Below are positions 9,353-18,093 of a DNA stretch of 64,000 bases, piece after piece; position 1 is the first letter of the stretch; the number at the start of each line of letters is the position of its first letter. Made by a program: the position numbers and the translations under genes. Under the pieces are notes generated by a model. It saw only the letters and a program-made list of their open reading frames with translations. It did not search any database and was not told the origin of the DNA. The DNA is from Cyanobacterium stanieri PCC 7202 (GTDB taxonomy: Bacteria; Cyanobacteriota; Cyanobacteriia; Cyanobacteriales; Cyanobacteriaceae), in the NCBI GenBank assembly GCA_000317655.1, contig CP003940.1:992001-1056000 (forward strand). The letters are read 5' to 3'.

Positions 9353-11944
9353 ATGACAGATAATCAACAACAATTAATGCAATTAGAAGAATTAATAAGT
9401 AAGGTAAAACAAGCTCAAAAAATTTATGCTAACTTTAGCCAAGAACAAGTAGATCGTATTTTTAAACGGGCGGCTTTAGCGGCTAATGATGCCCGTATTC
9501 CTCTCGCAAAATCTGCTTGTGAAGAAACAGGCATGGGTATAGTGGAAGATAAAGTAATAAAAAATCACTTCGCTTCAGAAATTATTTACAACAAATATCG
9601 TGATGAAAAAACCTGTGGAGTTATTGAAAAAGACGAGTTTTATGGCATAGAAAAAGTAGCCGAACCCATTGGTTTAATTGCAGGAATTATTCCCACCACT
9701 AACCCCACCTCCACCGCTGTTTTTAAAATTCTTTTAGCCCTCAAAACTCGCAATGGAATTATTTTATCTCCCCATCCAAGGGCGAAAAAATGTACCGTAG
9801 AAGCCACTAAAGTTATCTTGGAAGCTGCGATCGCAGCGGGGGCCCCTCCTGATATTATTGGTTGTATAGAAGAGCCTACTTTACAAGTTTCTCAGGCATT
9901 GATGCAACACCCCGAAATTAAATTAATCCTTGCCACAGGGGGGCCAGGGATGGTAAAAGCTGCTTACTCCTCTGGACATCCTTCCCTTGGGGTGGGTGCT
10001 GGTAATACCCCTGCTTTTGTGGCGGGTAGTGCGGATATAAAAATGGCTGTTTCTTCGATTATGCTCAGTAAAACCTTTGATAATGGCATGATTTGTGCCT
10101 CTGAGCAGTCGGTAATCGTGGAAAATGAGATTTATGACGAGTTTAGGAAAGAATTTGAGTTTAGGGGAGCTTATTTTACTACCCCAGAGGAGACGAAAAA
10201 ATTACGGCAGGTTATTCTCAAAGATGGTCGTCTTAATGCCGATATTGTAGGGCAGTCGGTGATCCAAATTGCCGAGTTGGCAAATATTGTCATTCCCCCA
10301 GAGAGCAAGGTATTAATTGCTGAGGTGGAGGAAATTGGCATTAATGAGCCTTTATCCTATGAAAAATTATCCCCCATTCTTGCCATGTATCGAGCCAGAG
10401 ATTTGGAAGATGGCACAGCTAAAGCTGCTCGGTTAGTGGAATTTGGTGGTAGGGGTCATACTTCGGTGATTTATATCGCTCAGGATGACCATGAGCATAT
10501 AGAATATTTTGAGGCACGAATGGAAACCAGTCGGGTGTTGGTGAATACTCCTGCGTCCATGGGTGCCATCGGGGATTTATATAATTTCCGCCTCGATCCT
10601 TCTCTTACCCTTGGTTGTGGTAGTTGGGGGGGGAACTCCATCAGTGGTAATGTGGGGGTATCTCACCTGTTGAATGTGAAAACCATTACCGAGCGTAGGG
10701 AAAACATGCTCTGGTTTAGGGTACCGCCGAAGGTATATTTTAAATACGGTTGTTTGCCCGTGGCTTTGGGAGATTTGGCAGGAAAACATCGAGCTTTTAT
10801 TGTAACCGATCGCCCCTTATACGATCTTGGCATTACTAGCAAAATCGAGAGCGTATTGGAACAGTTGGGCATCAAATATGATATATTCTATGACGTAGAA
10901 CCAGATCCCAGTTTAAGCACCGTAAACCGTGGTTTGGATCGCATGAACAGCTTTAACCCCGATGTAATCATTGCTGTGGGGGGTGGTTCACCCATGGATG
11001 CCGCCAAAATCATGTGGTTATTGTACGAACATCCCGACATCGAATTTGAAGGCATTGCCACCCGTTTTATGGACATTCGCAAACGGGTATATGATCTCCC
11101 TCCCTTGGGGGAAAAAGCCATCATGGTGGCCATTCCCACCACCTCTGGCACGGGTTCGGAAGTAACTCCCTTTGCCGTGGTAACGGACGATCGCACTGGG
11201 GTAAAATATCCTTTAGCAGACTACGCCCTAACCCCCAATATCGCCATAGTTGACCCCGAATTGGTATTAAATATGCCCAAGGGTTTAACAGCTTTTGGGG
11301 GTATAGATGCCCTCACCCACGCCCTAGAAGCCTACGTTTCCGCCTATTCTACCGAGTTTACCAGTGGTTTGGCTCTAAAGGCGATCGGTTTGATCTTTGA
11401 ATATCTCCCTCGCTCCTACCGTGAAGGGGCAAAAGACGTTAAGGCAAGGGAAAAAGTCCACTATGCCGCCACCATTGCGGGGATGGCCTTCGCTAACGGT
11501 TTCCTTGGTATCTGCCATTCCTTGGCTCACAAATTGGGTTCTCGCTTCCATATTGCCCATGGTTTGGCTAATGCCCTGATGATTTCCCATGTAATTCGTT
11601 ACAATGCCACCGATGCCCCTTTTAAACAGGCGATCTTTTCTCAGTACAAATATCCTAATGCTAAATACCGTTATGCCCAAATTGCTGACTATCTCCATCT
11701 AGGGGGTGAAACGGAGGAGGAAAAAGTGGAGTTACTCATTGAGGCGGTGGAAACTCTCAAACGGGCGGTTAATATTCCTGCCACCATTAAAGAAGTGTAC
11801 TCTGGCACTGAAGAGGAATTTTTAGGGGCGATCGCCACTTTAGCCGAGGAAGCCTTTGATGATCAATGTACAGGTAGCAATCCCCGTTATCCTTTGATCA
11901 AAGACATGAAGGATTTATATATCACTGCCTACCATGGTTATTAA
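9353..11944 (+). CDS. adhE: Bifunctional aldehyde-alcohol dehydrogenase AdhE
   Basis: Fusion enzyme of 863 residues that converts acetyl-CoA to acetaldehyde and then ethanol, oxidising two NADH. The N-terminal CoA-acylating aldehyde dehydrogenase half (about 1-440) has PTTNPTSTAVFK and the catalytic cysteine near residue 248 in NGMICASEQSV. The C-terminal iron-dependent alcohol dehydrogenase half (about 455-863) has GGGSPMDAAK (about 542), PTTSGTGSEVTPF, and iron-binding histidines in GICHSLAHKLG and FHIAHGLANA (about 720-740). Length and domain order are normal. It has its own strong ribosome site and no operon partner. AdhE is not universal in cyanobacteria and points to dark or anoxic fermentation. 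Confidence 0.96.
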   Translation: MTDNQQQLMQLEELISKVKQAQKIYANFSQEQVDRIFKRAALAANDARIPLAKSACEETGMGIVEDKVIKNHFASEIIYNKYRDEKTCGVIEKDEFYGIEKVAEPIGLIAGIIPTTNPTSTAVFKILLALKTRNGIILSPHPRAKKCTVEATKVILEAAIAAGAPPDIIGCIEEPTLQVSQALMQHPEIKLILATGGPGMVKAAYSSGHPSLGVGAGNTPAFVAGSADIKMAVSSIMLSKTFDNGMICASEQSVIVENEIYDEFRKEFEFRGAYFTTPEETKKLRQVILKDGRLNADIVGQSVIQIAELANIVIPPESKVLIAEVEEIGINEPLSYEKLSPILAMYRARDLEDGTAKAARLVEFGGRGHTSVIYIAQDDHEHIEYFEARMETSRVLVNTPASMGAIGDLYNFRLDPSLTLGCGSWGGNSISGNVGVSHLLNVKTITERRENMLWFRVPPKVYFKYGCLPVALGDLAGKHRAFIVTDRPLYDLGITSKIESVLEQLGIKYDIFYDVEPDPSLSTVNRGLDRMNSFNPDVIIAVGGGSPMDAAKIMWLLYEHPDIEFEGIATRFMDIRKRVYDLPPLGEKAIMVAIPTTSGTGSEVTPFAVVTDDRTGVKYPLADYALTPNIAIVDPELVLNMPKGLTAFGGIDALTHALEAYVSAYSTEFTSGLALKAIGLIFEYLPRSYREGAKDVKAREKVHYAATIAGMAFANGFLGICHSLAHKLGSRFHIAHGLANALMISHVIRYNATDAPFKQAIFSQYKYPNAKYRYAQIADYLHLGGETEEEKVELLIEAVETLKRAVNIPATIKEVYSGTEEEFLGAIATLAEEAFDDQCTGSNPRYPLIKDMKDLYITAYHGY

Positions 11945-11976
11945 AGTCAAGTGATGTACTGCACACCCCATAACTC

Positions 11977-12079
11977 ATATCAAGTTTGGATAAATTATTA
12001 CAATGGGAGGTCCCCCAGAATTGGCGAATTTAGGGGGCAAAACCGCTTTTTTTCACAACTGATTACTCGGACTTTATCT
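11977..12079 (+). repeat. MITE family B copy 1
   Basis: About 103 nt, from ATATCAAGTTTGGATAAAT to CTCGGACTTTATCT, with an internal CCCCCAGAATTGGCGAATTT and GGGGGC core. The same arms and core occur at 44306-44409. The terminal inverted repeats (ATATCAAGTTTG against CGGACTTTATCT) are degraded in this copy. Non-coding. Confidence 0.65.
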
Positions 12080-12233
12080 CAGATGCTATAGTATTGATTT
12101 ATCTTAAACCAACTAGAAGAGGAAAGCGGTGACTCTAATTGCCAATTAATTAAATTGTTAGAAGGAAGAACCACCATAGCCTCTTAACGAAATTATATCA
12201 AAAACAATGGGGCTTACAAACCTCAACAATAAT

Positions 12234-13322
12234 TTATAAACCTTCAATGGCAGGATGATAAAAGAAAGCGAGGGCAACCACCGCATAGGTAGCCAACAGT
12301 AGCGCACCTTCCAACCAATTAGAATTACCATCAGAGCTAATGGAATTAGCAATTAACACAGCTACTGCCACTGCCACCAACTCAAAAGGATTGAAATTCA
12401 AATCCATAGGTTGCCCCATAAACCATCCCGCAATGACCAATAAAGGGGCAACAAACAAGGCAATCTGCAAACTAGAACCCAAAGCAACCGATACAGATAA
12501 ATCCATTTTATCCTTCATCGCAACTGTCACCGCCGTAGCGTGTTCCGCCGCATTACCAATAATAGGTAAAAAGATCACCCCTGTAAACAAAGTGGGTAAA
12601 CCTAAATCCGCCGTAGCAATTTCCAAAGATTCTACCAGTAACTCTGATTCGATCGCCACTCCCACGGTTACAATAAATAAAACTCCTACCCATAACCACA
12701 AGTTGGGATGATAACTTTCCTCCCCTTCCTCCTCGTTTTCTGCTATGCCTACATCATAGAGATAAGAATGGGTTTTCATGGAAAAAAGGAGAGTAAGCAA
12801 ATAAACCAGAATTAATACCACTGCCACCGCTACAGATAATTTTTGTAGAGTAATAGATTCTATACCCGTCGATGTATATTGCACCGCAGTAGGTAATAAA
12901 ATGGCAATTACCGCCAAATTCATCACCGAGGCATTTAGACGGGCAGTGGTGGGTTGAAAATTTTGTTCTTTGAAACGTAAACCACCCAAGAGCATGGAAA
13001 AACCCATGACCAACAATAAGTTACCAATAATAGAACCTGTAAGGGTTGCTTTTACCACAGCCACTAAACCACTTTTGAGAGCAATAAAAGCCAAAATTAA
13101 TTCCGTAGCATTACCAAAAGTAGCGTTGAGCAATCCCCCCAAATTGGGGCCGACTACCACAGCTATCTCTTCGGTGGCTTCCCCCATAAAAGCAGCGAGG
13201 GGGATAATTGCCAAAGCCGCAGTAATAAAAATTAAGGTTTCGCTCCAATGAAGATAATGGGCAGCTATGGAGATGGGAATGAAGATTAAAAGAGTACCGA
13301 ATATCAGATTTTTTGTGTTCAT
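12234..13322 (-). CDS. cax: Calcium/proton exchanger (CaCA family)
   Basis: Integral membrane Ca2+/H+ antiporter, about 362 residues with some ten to eleven hydrophobic segments. Two inverted repeats each carry a cation-binding signature: FGNATELILAF in the first half and IGNAAEHATAV in the second. An acidic loop (ENEEEGEESYH) separates the halves. The frame extends to a TTG at 13334, but the ATG at 13322 (MNTKNLIF) is the more natural start. It probably exports Ca2+ from the cytoplasm. A near-palindrome sits just upstream at 13338-13356. The gene is divergent from chlD. Confidence 0.93.
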   Translation of the reverse strand: MNTKNLIFGTLLIFIPISIAAHYLHWSETLIFITAALAIIPLAAFMGEATEEIAVVVGPNLGGLLNATFGNATELILAFIALKSGLVAVVKATLTGSIIGNLLLVMGFSMLLGGLRFKEQNFQPTTARLNASVMNLAVIAILLPTAVQYTSTGIESITLQKLSVAVAVVLILVYLLTLLFSMKTHSYLYDVGIAENEEEGEESYHPNLWLWVGVLFIVTVGVAIESELLVESLEIATADLGLPTLFTGVIFLPIIGNAAEHATAVTVAMKDKMDLSVSVALGSSLQIALFVAPLLVIAGWFMGQPMDLNFNPFELVAVAVAVLIANSISSDGNSNWLEGALLLATYAVVALAFFYHPAIEGL

Positions 13323-13337
13323 AATCTTATTCAAACA

Positions 13338-13356
13338 ATAATCATGAAATGATAAT
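13338..13356. promoter_or_regulatory. Near-palindrome upstream of cax
   Basis: ATAATCAT-GAA-ATGATAAT, an 8-bp inverted repeat with one mismatch, 16 nt upstream of the chosen cax start. It resembles Fur/Zur-type metal-responsive boxes in composition, but spacing differs from the 7-1-7 layout. Role uncertain. Confidence 0.3.
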
Positions 13357-13480
13357 CTTTTTTTGTCTGAAAATACCGAAAAATACTGGTTAAGTTTAAC
13401 TTTTAGTGGTCAAGGGTGAATGTACGATAAAATATAGCTTTGAATAAAAAAGATCTTTGAAATTGCTATATTAATTATTA

Positions 13481-15520
13481 ATGCCAACCTTAACTACTAA
13501 AGATATAAATTTTCCTTTAACAGCAGTTATTGGACAACAGGCTATTAAAACAGCCCTGCTTTTGGCTGCAGTAGATCCTACTTTGGGAGGAGTGGCGATC
13601 GCAGGTAAACGAGGTACAGCCAAATCGGTGATGGCAAGGGGAGTCCATGCCCTTTTGCCCCCCATTGAAGTGATCAAAGGCAGTCGTTTTAACTGTGATC
13701 CCGATAACCGAGAGGAATGGGATAATGAAACTCTCGAAAAATATGGTGATACCCCCCGAGAAGAAATCCCCACCGAGGTAATAGCGGCGCCCTTTGTACA
13801 AATTCCCCTCAATGCCACCGAAGATCGCCTTTTGGGTTCGGTGGATGTGGAAGAATCGGTAAAACAGGGTGAACCCGTATTTCAACCCGGATTACTCGCC
13901 AAAGCCCATCGAGGGGTTTTATATATCGATGAATTGAACCTCCTTGATGATCAAATTGCTAACCAACTTTTAACGGTGTTAACCGATGGCAGAAACCAGA
14001 TTGAAAGGGAGGGGATTAGTTTTTCTCACCCTTGCAAACCCCTGTTAATTGCCACCTACAACCCCGAAGAAGGTACCCTGAGAGAACATTTATTGGATCG
14101 CATTGCGATCGCCCTTAGCGCCGATGGAGTATTGGCATTAGATGAAAGAGTCCAAGCAGTAGATCAAGTAATCGATTACGCCTCCTCCCCCGTCAAATTC
14201 CTACAGCAATATGACGAAGATATGGACGCTCTGCGCACGGAAATCATCCTCGCAAGAGAATGGATCAAAGAAGTAAGCATCAGCACCGAACAAATAAAAT
14301 ACCTCGTCCAAGAAGCCGTCAGGGGTGTTGTAGAAGGACATAGAGCCGAAATTTTTGCCGTCAGGGTAGCCATGGCAGCCGCCGCCCTTGAAGGGAGAAA
14401 TACCGTCAGTGCCGATGATCTGCGTAAAGCCGTAGAATTGGTCATCGTACCTCGTTCTACCATGGTACAACAACAACCCCCTGAAGATCAGATGCAACCT
14501 CCCCCACCACCACCACCCCAACCCCAAGATCAAGGAGACGAAGGAGAAGAGGAGCAAGAAGATAATCAAGATCAAGAGGAAGAAAAAGACAAAGAAGATA
14601 ATCAAGACGAACAGGAAGCCCCCCAAATCCCTGAAGAGTTCGTTTTTGATGTGGAGGGAGTAATTTTAGATCCCAGTGTGCTTTATTTTGCCCAACAGAT
14701 GCAAAGACAAGGGAAGTCGGGCGCTCGTAACATGATTTTTTCCGATGATCGGGGGCGCTATATCAAACCCATGTTACCCAAAGGCAAAGTAAGACGCATT
14801 GCCGTAGATGCTACCCTCAGAGCCTCTGCACCCTACCAAAAAAGTCGCCGTGAGCGCTATCCTAATCGCCGTGTCATCGTGGAACAGAGCGATTTGAGGT
14901 CAAAACGTCTGGCGAGAAAAGCAGGGGCTTTAATCGTCTTTGTGGTGGATGCTTCAGGTTCTATGGCGCTTAATCGGATGCAGTCGGCAAAAGGTGCGGT
15001 TATGCGTTTACTCACAGAAGCCTACGAAAACCGAGATCAGGTAGCTTTGATTCCCTTCCGAGGAGAACAGGCGGACGTATTGTTACCTCCCACCCGTTCC
15101 ATTACCCTCGCTCGTTTACGCCTTGAAACCCTACCCTGTGGCGGTGGTTCTCCCCTTTCCCATGCCCTTACCCAAGCAGTTCATGTGGGGGTAAATGCTC
15201 AAATGTCTGGGGATATTGGGCAGGTGGTCATTGTGGCGATTACCGATGGACGAGGCAATATTCCCCTCGCCCGTTCTTTGGGGGATGAAATTCCAGAGGG
15301 TGAAAAGCCTGATATTAAAGCGGAATTACTGGAAATTGCGGGTAAAATCCGAGCTATGGGTATGAAGTTGTTGGTCATTGACACGGAGAAAAAGTTTGTC
15401 TCTACTGGCTTCGGTAAGGAGTTGGCTACCACCGCAGGGGGTACTTATTACCAGTTACCTAAAGCAACGGATCAGGCTATTGCGAATATGGCAAAAGGTG
15501 CTATTTCTGAGATGAAGTAA
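13481..15520 (+). CDS. chlD: Magnesium chelatase subunit D
   Basis: Subunit of the Mg-protoporphyrin IX chelatase (ChlD-ChlI-ChlH), the first committed step of chlorophyll synthesis. 679 residues: an N-terminal AAA+-like domain ([17 protein letters not shown], where Ala replaces the usual Gly before Lys, as expected for the weak ATPase D subunit), a proline run followed by a very acidic Glu/Asp linker (about residues 333-385), and a C-terminal von Willebrand A domain with the MIDAS sequence DASGSM (about 490). The ATG at 13481 gives the typical [19 protein letters not shown] start. An inverted repeat at 15538 may end the transcript. chlH lies about 9 kb away, not in an operon with it. Confidence 0.96.
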   Translation: MPTLTTKDINFPLTAVIGQQAIKTALLLAAVDPTLGGVAIAGKRGTAKSVMARGVHALLPPIEVIKGSRFNCDPDNREEWDNETLEKYGDTPREEIPTEVIAAPFVQIPLNATEDRLLGSVDVEESVKQGEPVFQPGLLAKAHRGVLYIDELNLLDDQIANQLLTVLTDGRNQIEREGISFSHPCKPLLIATYNPEEGTLREHLLDRIAIALSADGVLALDERVQAVDQVIDYASSPVKFLQQYDEDMDALRTEIILAREWIKEVSISTEQIKYLVQEAVRGVVEGHRAEIFAVRVAMAAAALEGRNTVSADDLRKAVELVIVPRSTMVQQQPPEDQMQPPPPPPPQPQDQGDEGEEEQEDNQDQEEEKDKEDNQDEQEAPQIPEEFVFDVEGVILDPSVLYFAQQMQRQGKSGARNMIFSDDRGRYIKPMLPKGKVRRIAVDATLRASAPYQKSRRERYPNRRVIVEQSDLRSKRLARKAGALIVFVVDASGSMALNRMQSAKGAVMRLLTEAYENRDQVALIPFRGEQADVLLPPTRSITLARLRLETLPCGGGSPLSHALTQAVHVGVNAQMSGDIGQVVIVAITDGRGNIPLARSLGDEIPEGEKPDIKAELLEIAGKIRAMGMKLLVIDTEKKFVSTGFGKELATTAGGTYYQLPKATDQAIANMAKGAISEMK

Positions 15521-15537
15521 TATTCAAACATTTATTT

Positions 15538-15569
15538 AAGTTGGGTGGATAGAAAGTTCATCCCAACTT
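15538..15569 (+). terminator. Putative terminator after chlD
   Basis: An 8-bp stem AAGTTGGG / CCCAACTT around a 16-nt loop, followed by TCATTTATAATTT. It separates chlD from the accessory DUF262-HEPN pair. Confidence 0.5.
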
Positions 15570-15607
15570 TCATTTATAATTTAGATAATAATATTTCTAT
15601 ATAGAGT

Positions 15608-16849
15608 ATGAATACATTAAGAACCTTAGAAGTGGAATCAGAAATATTAAAAAATGAGATAAATGTTGAAGAAGAACAAGAAGAATTTGAAAATTTAGAT
15701 TTTGATATTAAACAAATTTCTGACATTGTTGTTTATGGAACTGACTGGACAGCAGAAACAATAAAAAATCAAATAATTCGTAAAAATATTAACTTAAATC
15801 CTAAATTTCAACGTCGAGATGCTTGGACAATCAAAAGAAAAAGTCGCCTGATAGAATCTTTAATTTTAGGGCTTCCTGTTCCACAAATAGTACTAGCAGA
15901 AAAAGAAAAAGGAAAATATTTAGTCCTTGATGGTAAACAACGTTTATTGACCATTTTACAGTTTTACGGAAAAAGTGAATCAGATAATAATAATTTTAAA
16001 TTAAAAGACTTGGAATTTTTAGTAGATTTGAATGGTTTACGATATAAAGATTTTCAAGAGACTATATTATATAGTGATAAAAAAAATGCTTTAGATAATC
16101 AAACTATTCGCACAACTATAATTAAAAATTGGCAAAATGATAATTTTTTGTACACAGTTTTTCTACGTTTAAATGTTGAAAATACTCCTTTATCCCCGCA
16201 AGAATTGAGACAAGCATTACATCCAGGAGAATTTACTAATTACATAGACGATTATTCATTGAAAAGTAAAGGATTAAAGATTCTTTTTCCTAAACAACCT
16301 GATTTTAGAATGCGTGATAATCAATTACTTTTGAAATATATCGCTTTTCGTTATTTTTTACCTGAATATAGAAGTGACTTGAAAGCATTTTTGGATAATA
16401 CTTGCGATCACTTTAATAAACAATGGCAGAATAGAGAAGAAGAAATAAAAATGAGTTTGGATCAGTTTGAAAAAGCTATAGATATTATGACTGAGATATT
16501 CGGTGAAAAATATTTTGGCAGAGTTTGGTTAGCTGAGCAGAACAAATATGAAAGACAACGCAATTTATCAGTATTAGATGCGATGTTGTTTTATTTTTCT
16601 AACCCTAATATTAGGTCCCGCATAAAAGAAATAGACAAAAAAGATATTGAAGACAAATTTAAATATCTTTGTTCATCATCTCAAGATTTTTTAAGTTCAG
16701 TTAGGAGTAGCACTAGTAAAATAAGAAGCCTTTACACAAGATTAAATCTTTGGGGAACTGCCTTAAAAGATACTCTAAAAATAGATTTTCCTATTCCTAA
16801 ATTAATTGATAATCATATATCTTATTCCAGTGAAAAACGAGGTAATTAA
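15608..16849 (+). CDS. DUF262 (ParB/Srx-like) protein, module A
   Basis: 413-residue DUF262 protein. The family core is clear: LNPKFQRRDAW, then SRLIESLILGLPVPQIVL, then the nucleotide-binding-type motif VLDGKQRLLTI (Asp at 108). An acidic, Glu-rich N-terminus (about 10-32) precedes it. There is no DUF1524/HNH nuclease tail as in GmrSD- or SspE-type defence proteins, so catalysis, if any, may come from the partner gene. The stop is 7 nt before the HEPN gene at 16857, so the two are almost certainly co-transcribed. The pair is AT-rich and holds no GCGATCGC site, unlike flanking core genes, suggesting transfer. Exact role unknown; defence or toxin-antitoxin is likely by family. Confidence 0.85.
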   Translation: MNTLRTLEVESEILKNEINVEEEQEEFENLDFDIKQISDIVVYGTDWTAETIKNQIIRKNINLNPKFQRRDAWTIKRKSRLIESLILGLPVPQIVLAEKEKGKYLVLDGKQRLLTILQFYGKSESDNNNFKLKDLEFLVDLNGLRYKDFQETILYSDKKNALDNQTIRTTIIKNWQNDNFLYTVFLRLNVENTPLSPQELRQALHPGEFTNYIDDYSLKSKGLKILFPKQPDFRMRDNQLLLKYIAFRYFLPEYRSDLKAFLDNTCDHFNKQWQNREEEIKMSLDQFEKAIDIMTEIFGEKYFGRVWLAEQNKYERQRNLSVLDAMLFYFSNPNIRSRIKEIDKKDIEDKFKYLCSSSQDFLSSVRSSTSKIRSLYTRLNLWGTALKDTLKIDFPIPKLIDNHISYSSEKRGN

Positions 16850-16856
16850 ATAATAA

Positions 16857-17555
16857 ATGTCTCGTTCTCAAAGATTAAAACAATCTCAAAGATTTAAAGA
16901 GTTAGAAAAAGAGCTAAGAAAATTGAGACAATATTTTCTCCCCAAAAATTTTAATGATCTAGGAGAGTATTCAGAAAGGCAATTGAGTAGAGCAATCGCT
17001 TATAGAATACTAGCTCATGCAGAAATAGAAAGTTATATTGAAGATCGAGTTAAAGAAATCGCTCAGTCAGCTATAATTTTTTGGGGAAAGCAAGGAAAAA
17101 TAAAAATAACTCTAGTTAGCTTATTGGCTTTTTCAGGATTAGAGTTAGAAAAGCCTCCAGAATCTTTAACTCCAAGACAATCTTCTTCCCAGAAAAAAAT
17201 TAAGGAACAATTAGTTTTAGATAAGAAAATTGGCAAAGCTTTTGCAAATTTTTTGAATTTAATAGATGATAATCATGGTATCAAAGAAAGAAATATTTTA
17301 GCTTTACTATTACCAGTAGGAATTAGAAGTGATGATTTAGAGCCTGATTGGTTACAATTAATGAATACCTTTGGTCAACAAAGGGGTATTGTTGCTCATA
17401 CATCTGCATCATCATATAAAACTCAATCTCAAATAAATCCTCAAGATGAGTTTAATAATGTTCAAAAAATCGTCTATGGAATTAAAACTGAAAGTGGTAA
17501 AAAAGGAGTGCAAGGATTGATTGACATTGATCAATTATTAAATGATCTTCTTTAA
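16857..17555 (+). CDS. HEPN-domain protein, module A (putative RNase)
   Basis: 232-residue, largely helical protein, starting 7 nt after the DUF262 gene. The segment FGQQRGIVAHTSA carries an RxxxxH motif (Arg176 to His181), the catalytic signature of HEPN ribonucleases. AYRILAHAEIESYIEDRVKE near residue 50 is the first-helix region seen in MAE_28990/MAE_18760-type HEPN proteins. The N-terminus is very basic (MSRSQRLKQSQRFKELEKEL). Taken with the upstream DUF262 gene, it could be the effector of a two-gene stress or phage-response cassette. The assignment to HEPN is by motif and helix pattern, not by a search. Confidence 0.7.
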   Translation: MSRSQRLKQSQRFKELEKELRKLRQYFLPKNFNDLGEYSERQLSRAIAYRILAHAEIESYIEDRVKEIAQSAIIFWGKQGKIKITLVSLLAFSGLELEKPPESLTPRQSSSQKKIKEQLVLDKKIGKAFANFLNLIDDNHGIKERNILALLLPVGIRSDDLEPDWLQLMNTFGQQRGIVAHTSASSYKTQSQINPQDEFNNVQKIVYGIKTESGKKGVQGLIDIDQLLNDLL

Positions 17556-17666
17556 TGCGATCGCACTTACAAGATAAGATTGATGTATTTACAGGGTGCG
17601 ATCGCCTTTGACAAGGTATAATTAAATAGATTTACTATATATTCAGAAACATAATTATCAATTATA

Positions 17667-17855
17667 ATGAGCAAAACTATAGATTTATCAGAAGAGAAAA
17701 TCAAAGAATTATTAAAAGAAGTTTTGATCGAACTAATAGAAACTAAAAAGGATAATTTTCAGGATATTTTTTTAGAAGTTATAGAAGAAATTGGCTTAAA
17801 AAATGCCATTCAAGAGGGGAGACAAAATGACTTTGTTAAAGAAAAACATCTCTAA
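17667..17855 (+). CDS. Small antitoxin-like protein, apparently orphan
   Basis: 62-residue acidic, helical protein starting MSKTIDLSEEKIKELLKEVL. It resembles short antitoxin-like proteins common in cyanobacteria next to RelE/ParE-type toxins, but no toxin frame follows. The C-terminus (EGRQNDFVKEKHL) looks cut short, and the stop codon lies inside the terminator stem at 17843-17873, so the 3' end and a former toxin partner may have been lost. GCGATCGC sites occur just upstream (17557, 17600). Role uncertain; it could also be independent of the DUF262-HEPN pair. Confidence 0.6.
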   Translation: MSKTIDLSEEKIKELLKEVLIELIETKKDNFQDIFLEVIEEIGLKNAIQEGRQNDFVKEKHL

Positions 17856-17873
17856 ATCATTTAGAGATGTTTT
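17843..17873 (+). terminator. Strong intrinsic terminator overlapping a stop codon
   Basis: A perfect 14-bp stem, AAAACATCTCTAAA / TTTAGAGATGTTTT with a 3-nt loop, followed by further T and A. It holds the stop codon of the 62-residue gene in its left arm and could also act for the convergent psbT transcript, which ends at 17910. Confidence 0.8.
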
Positions 17874-17909
17874 TAAATTAATGATTAAAAATAGGTTGAA
17901 TTTTGAAAT

Positions 17910-18005
17910 CTATTTTTGAATTTTGGGGGGTTCACGAAAGGCAACGGCAAAGAATAAAACGGCGATCGCCATTGCTAATACAAGAATATATGCAACACTT
18001 TCCAT
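17910..18005 (-). CDS. psbT: Photosystem II subunit PsbT
   Basis: 31-residue single-span membrane protein. It begins MESVAYILVLAMAIAVLFF and ends FREPPKIQK, matching PsbT over nearly its whole length. PsbT stabilises the PSII dimer interface and the QA region on the stromal side. It lies 89 nt downstream of psbB on the same strand, the usual psbB-psbT order in cyanobacteria and chloroplasts, so co-transcription is likely. The shared terminator candidate is at 17843-17873. A GCGATCGC site is inside the gene. Confidence 0.95.
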   Translation of the reverse strand: MESVAYILVLAMAIAVLFFAVAFREPPKIQK

Positions 18006-18093
18006 AATTTTTTCCTCTATTTATTAGAAAATTTACTGAAAATGAAATCAGGGAAATATTAAATTAATAAAACCCTGATTCCATATTAACTAA

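Noticed and set aside
12158-12352. 64-codon hydrophobic minus-strand frame overlapping the cax 3' end
   Set aside because: Overlaps cax in another frame and has no ribosome site; a shadow.
14201-14626. 141-codon minus-strand frame opposite chlD
   Set aside because: Its Phe/Leu/Ile richness is the complement of the Glu/Asp/Gln linker of ChlD.
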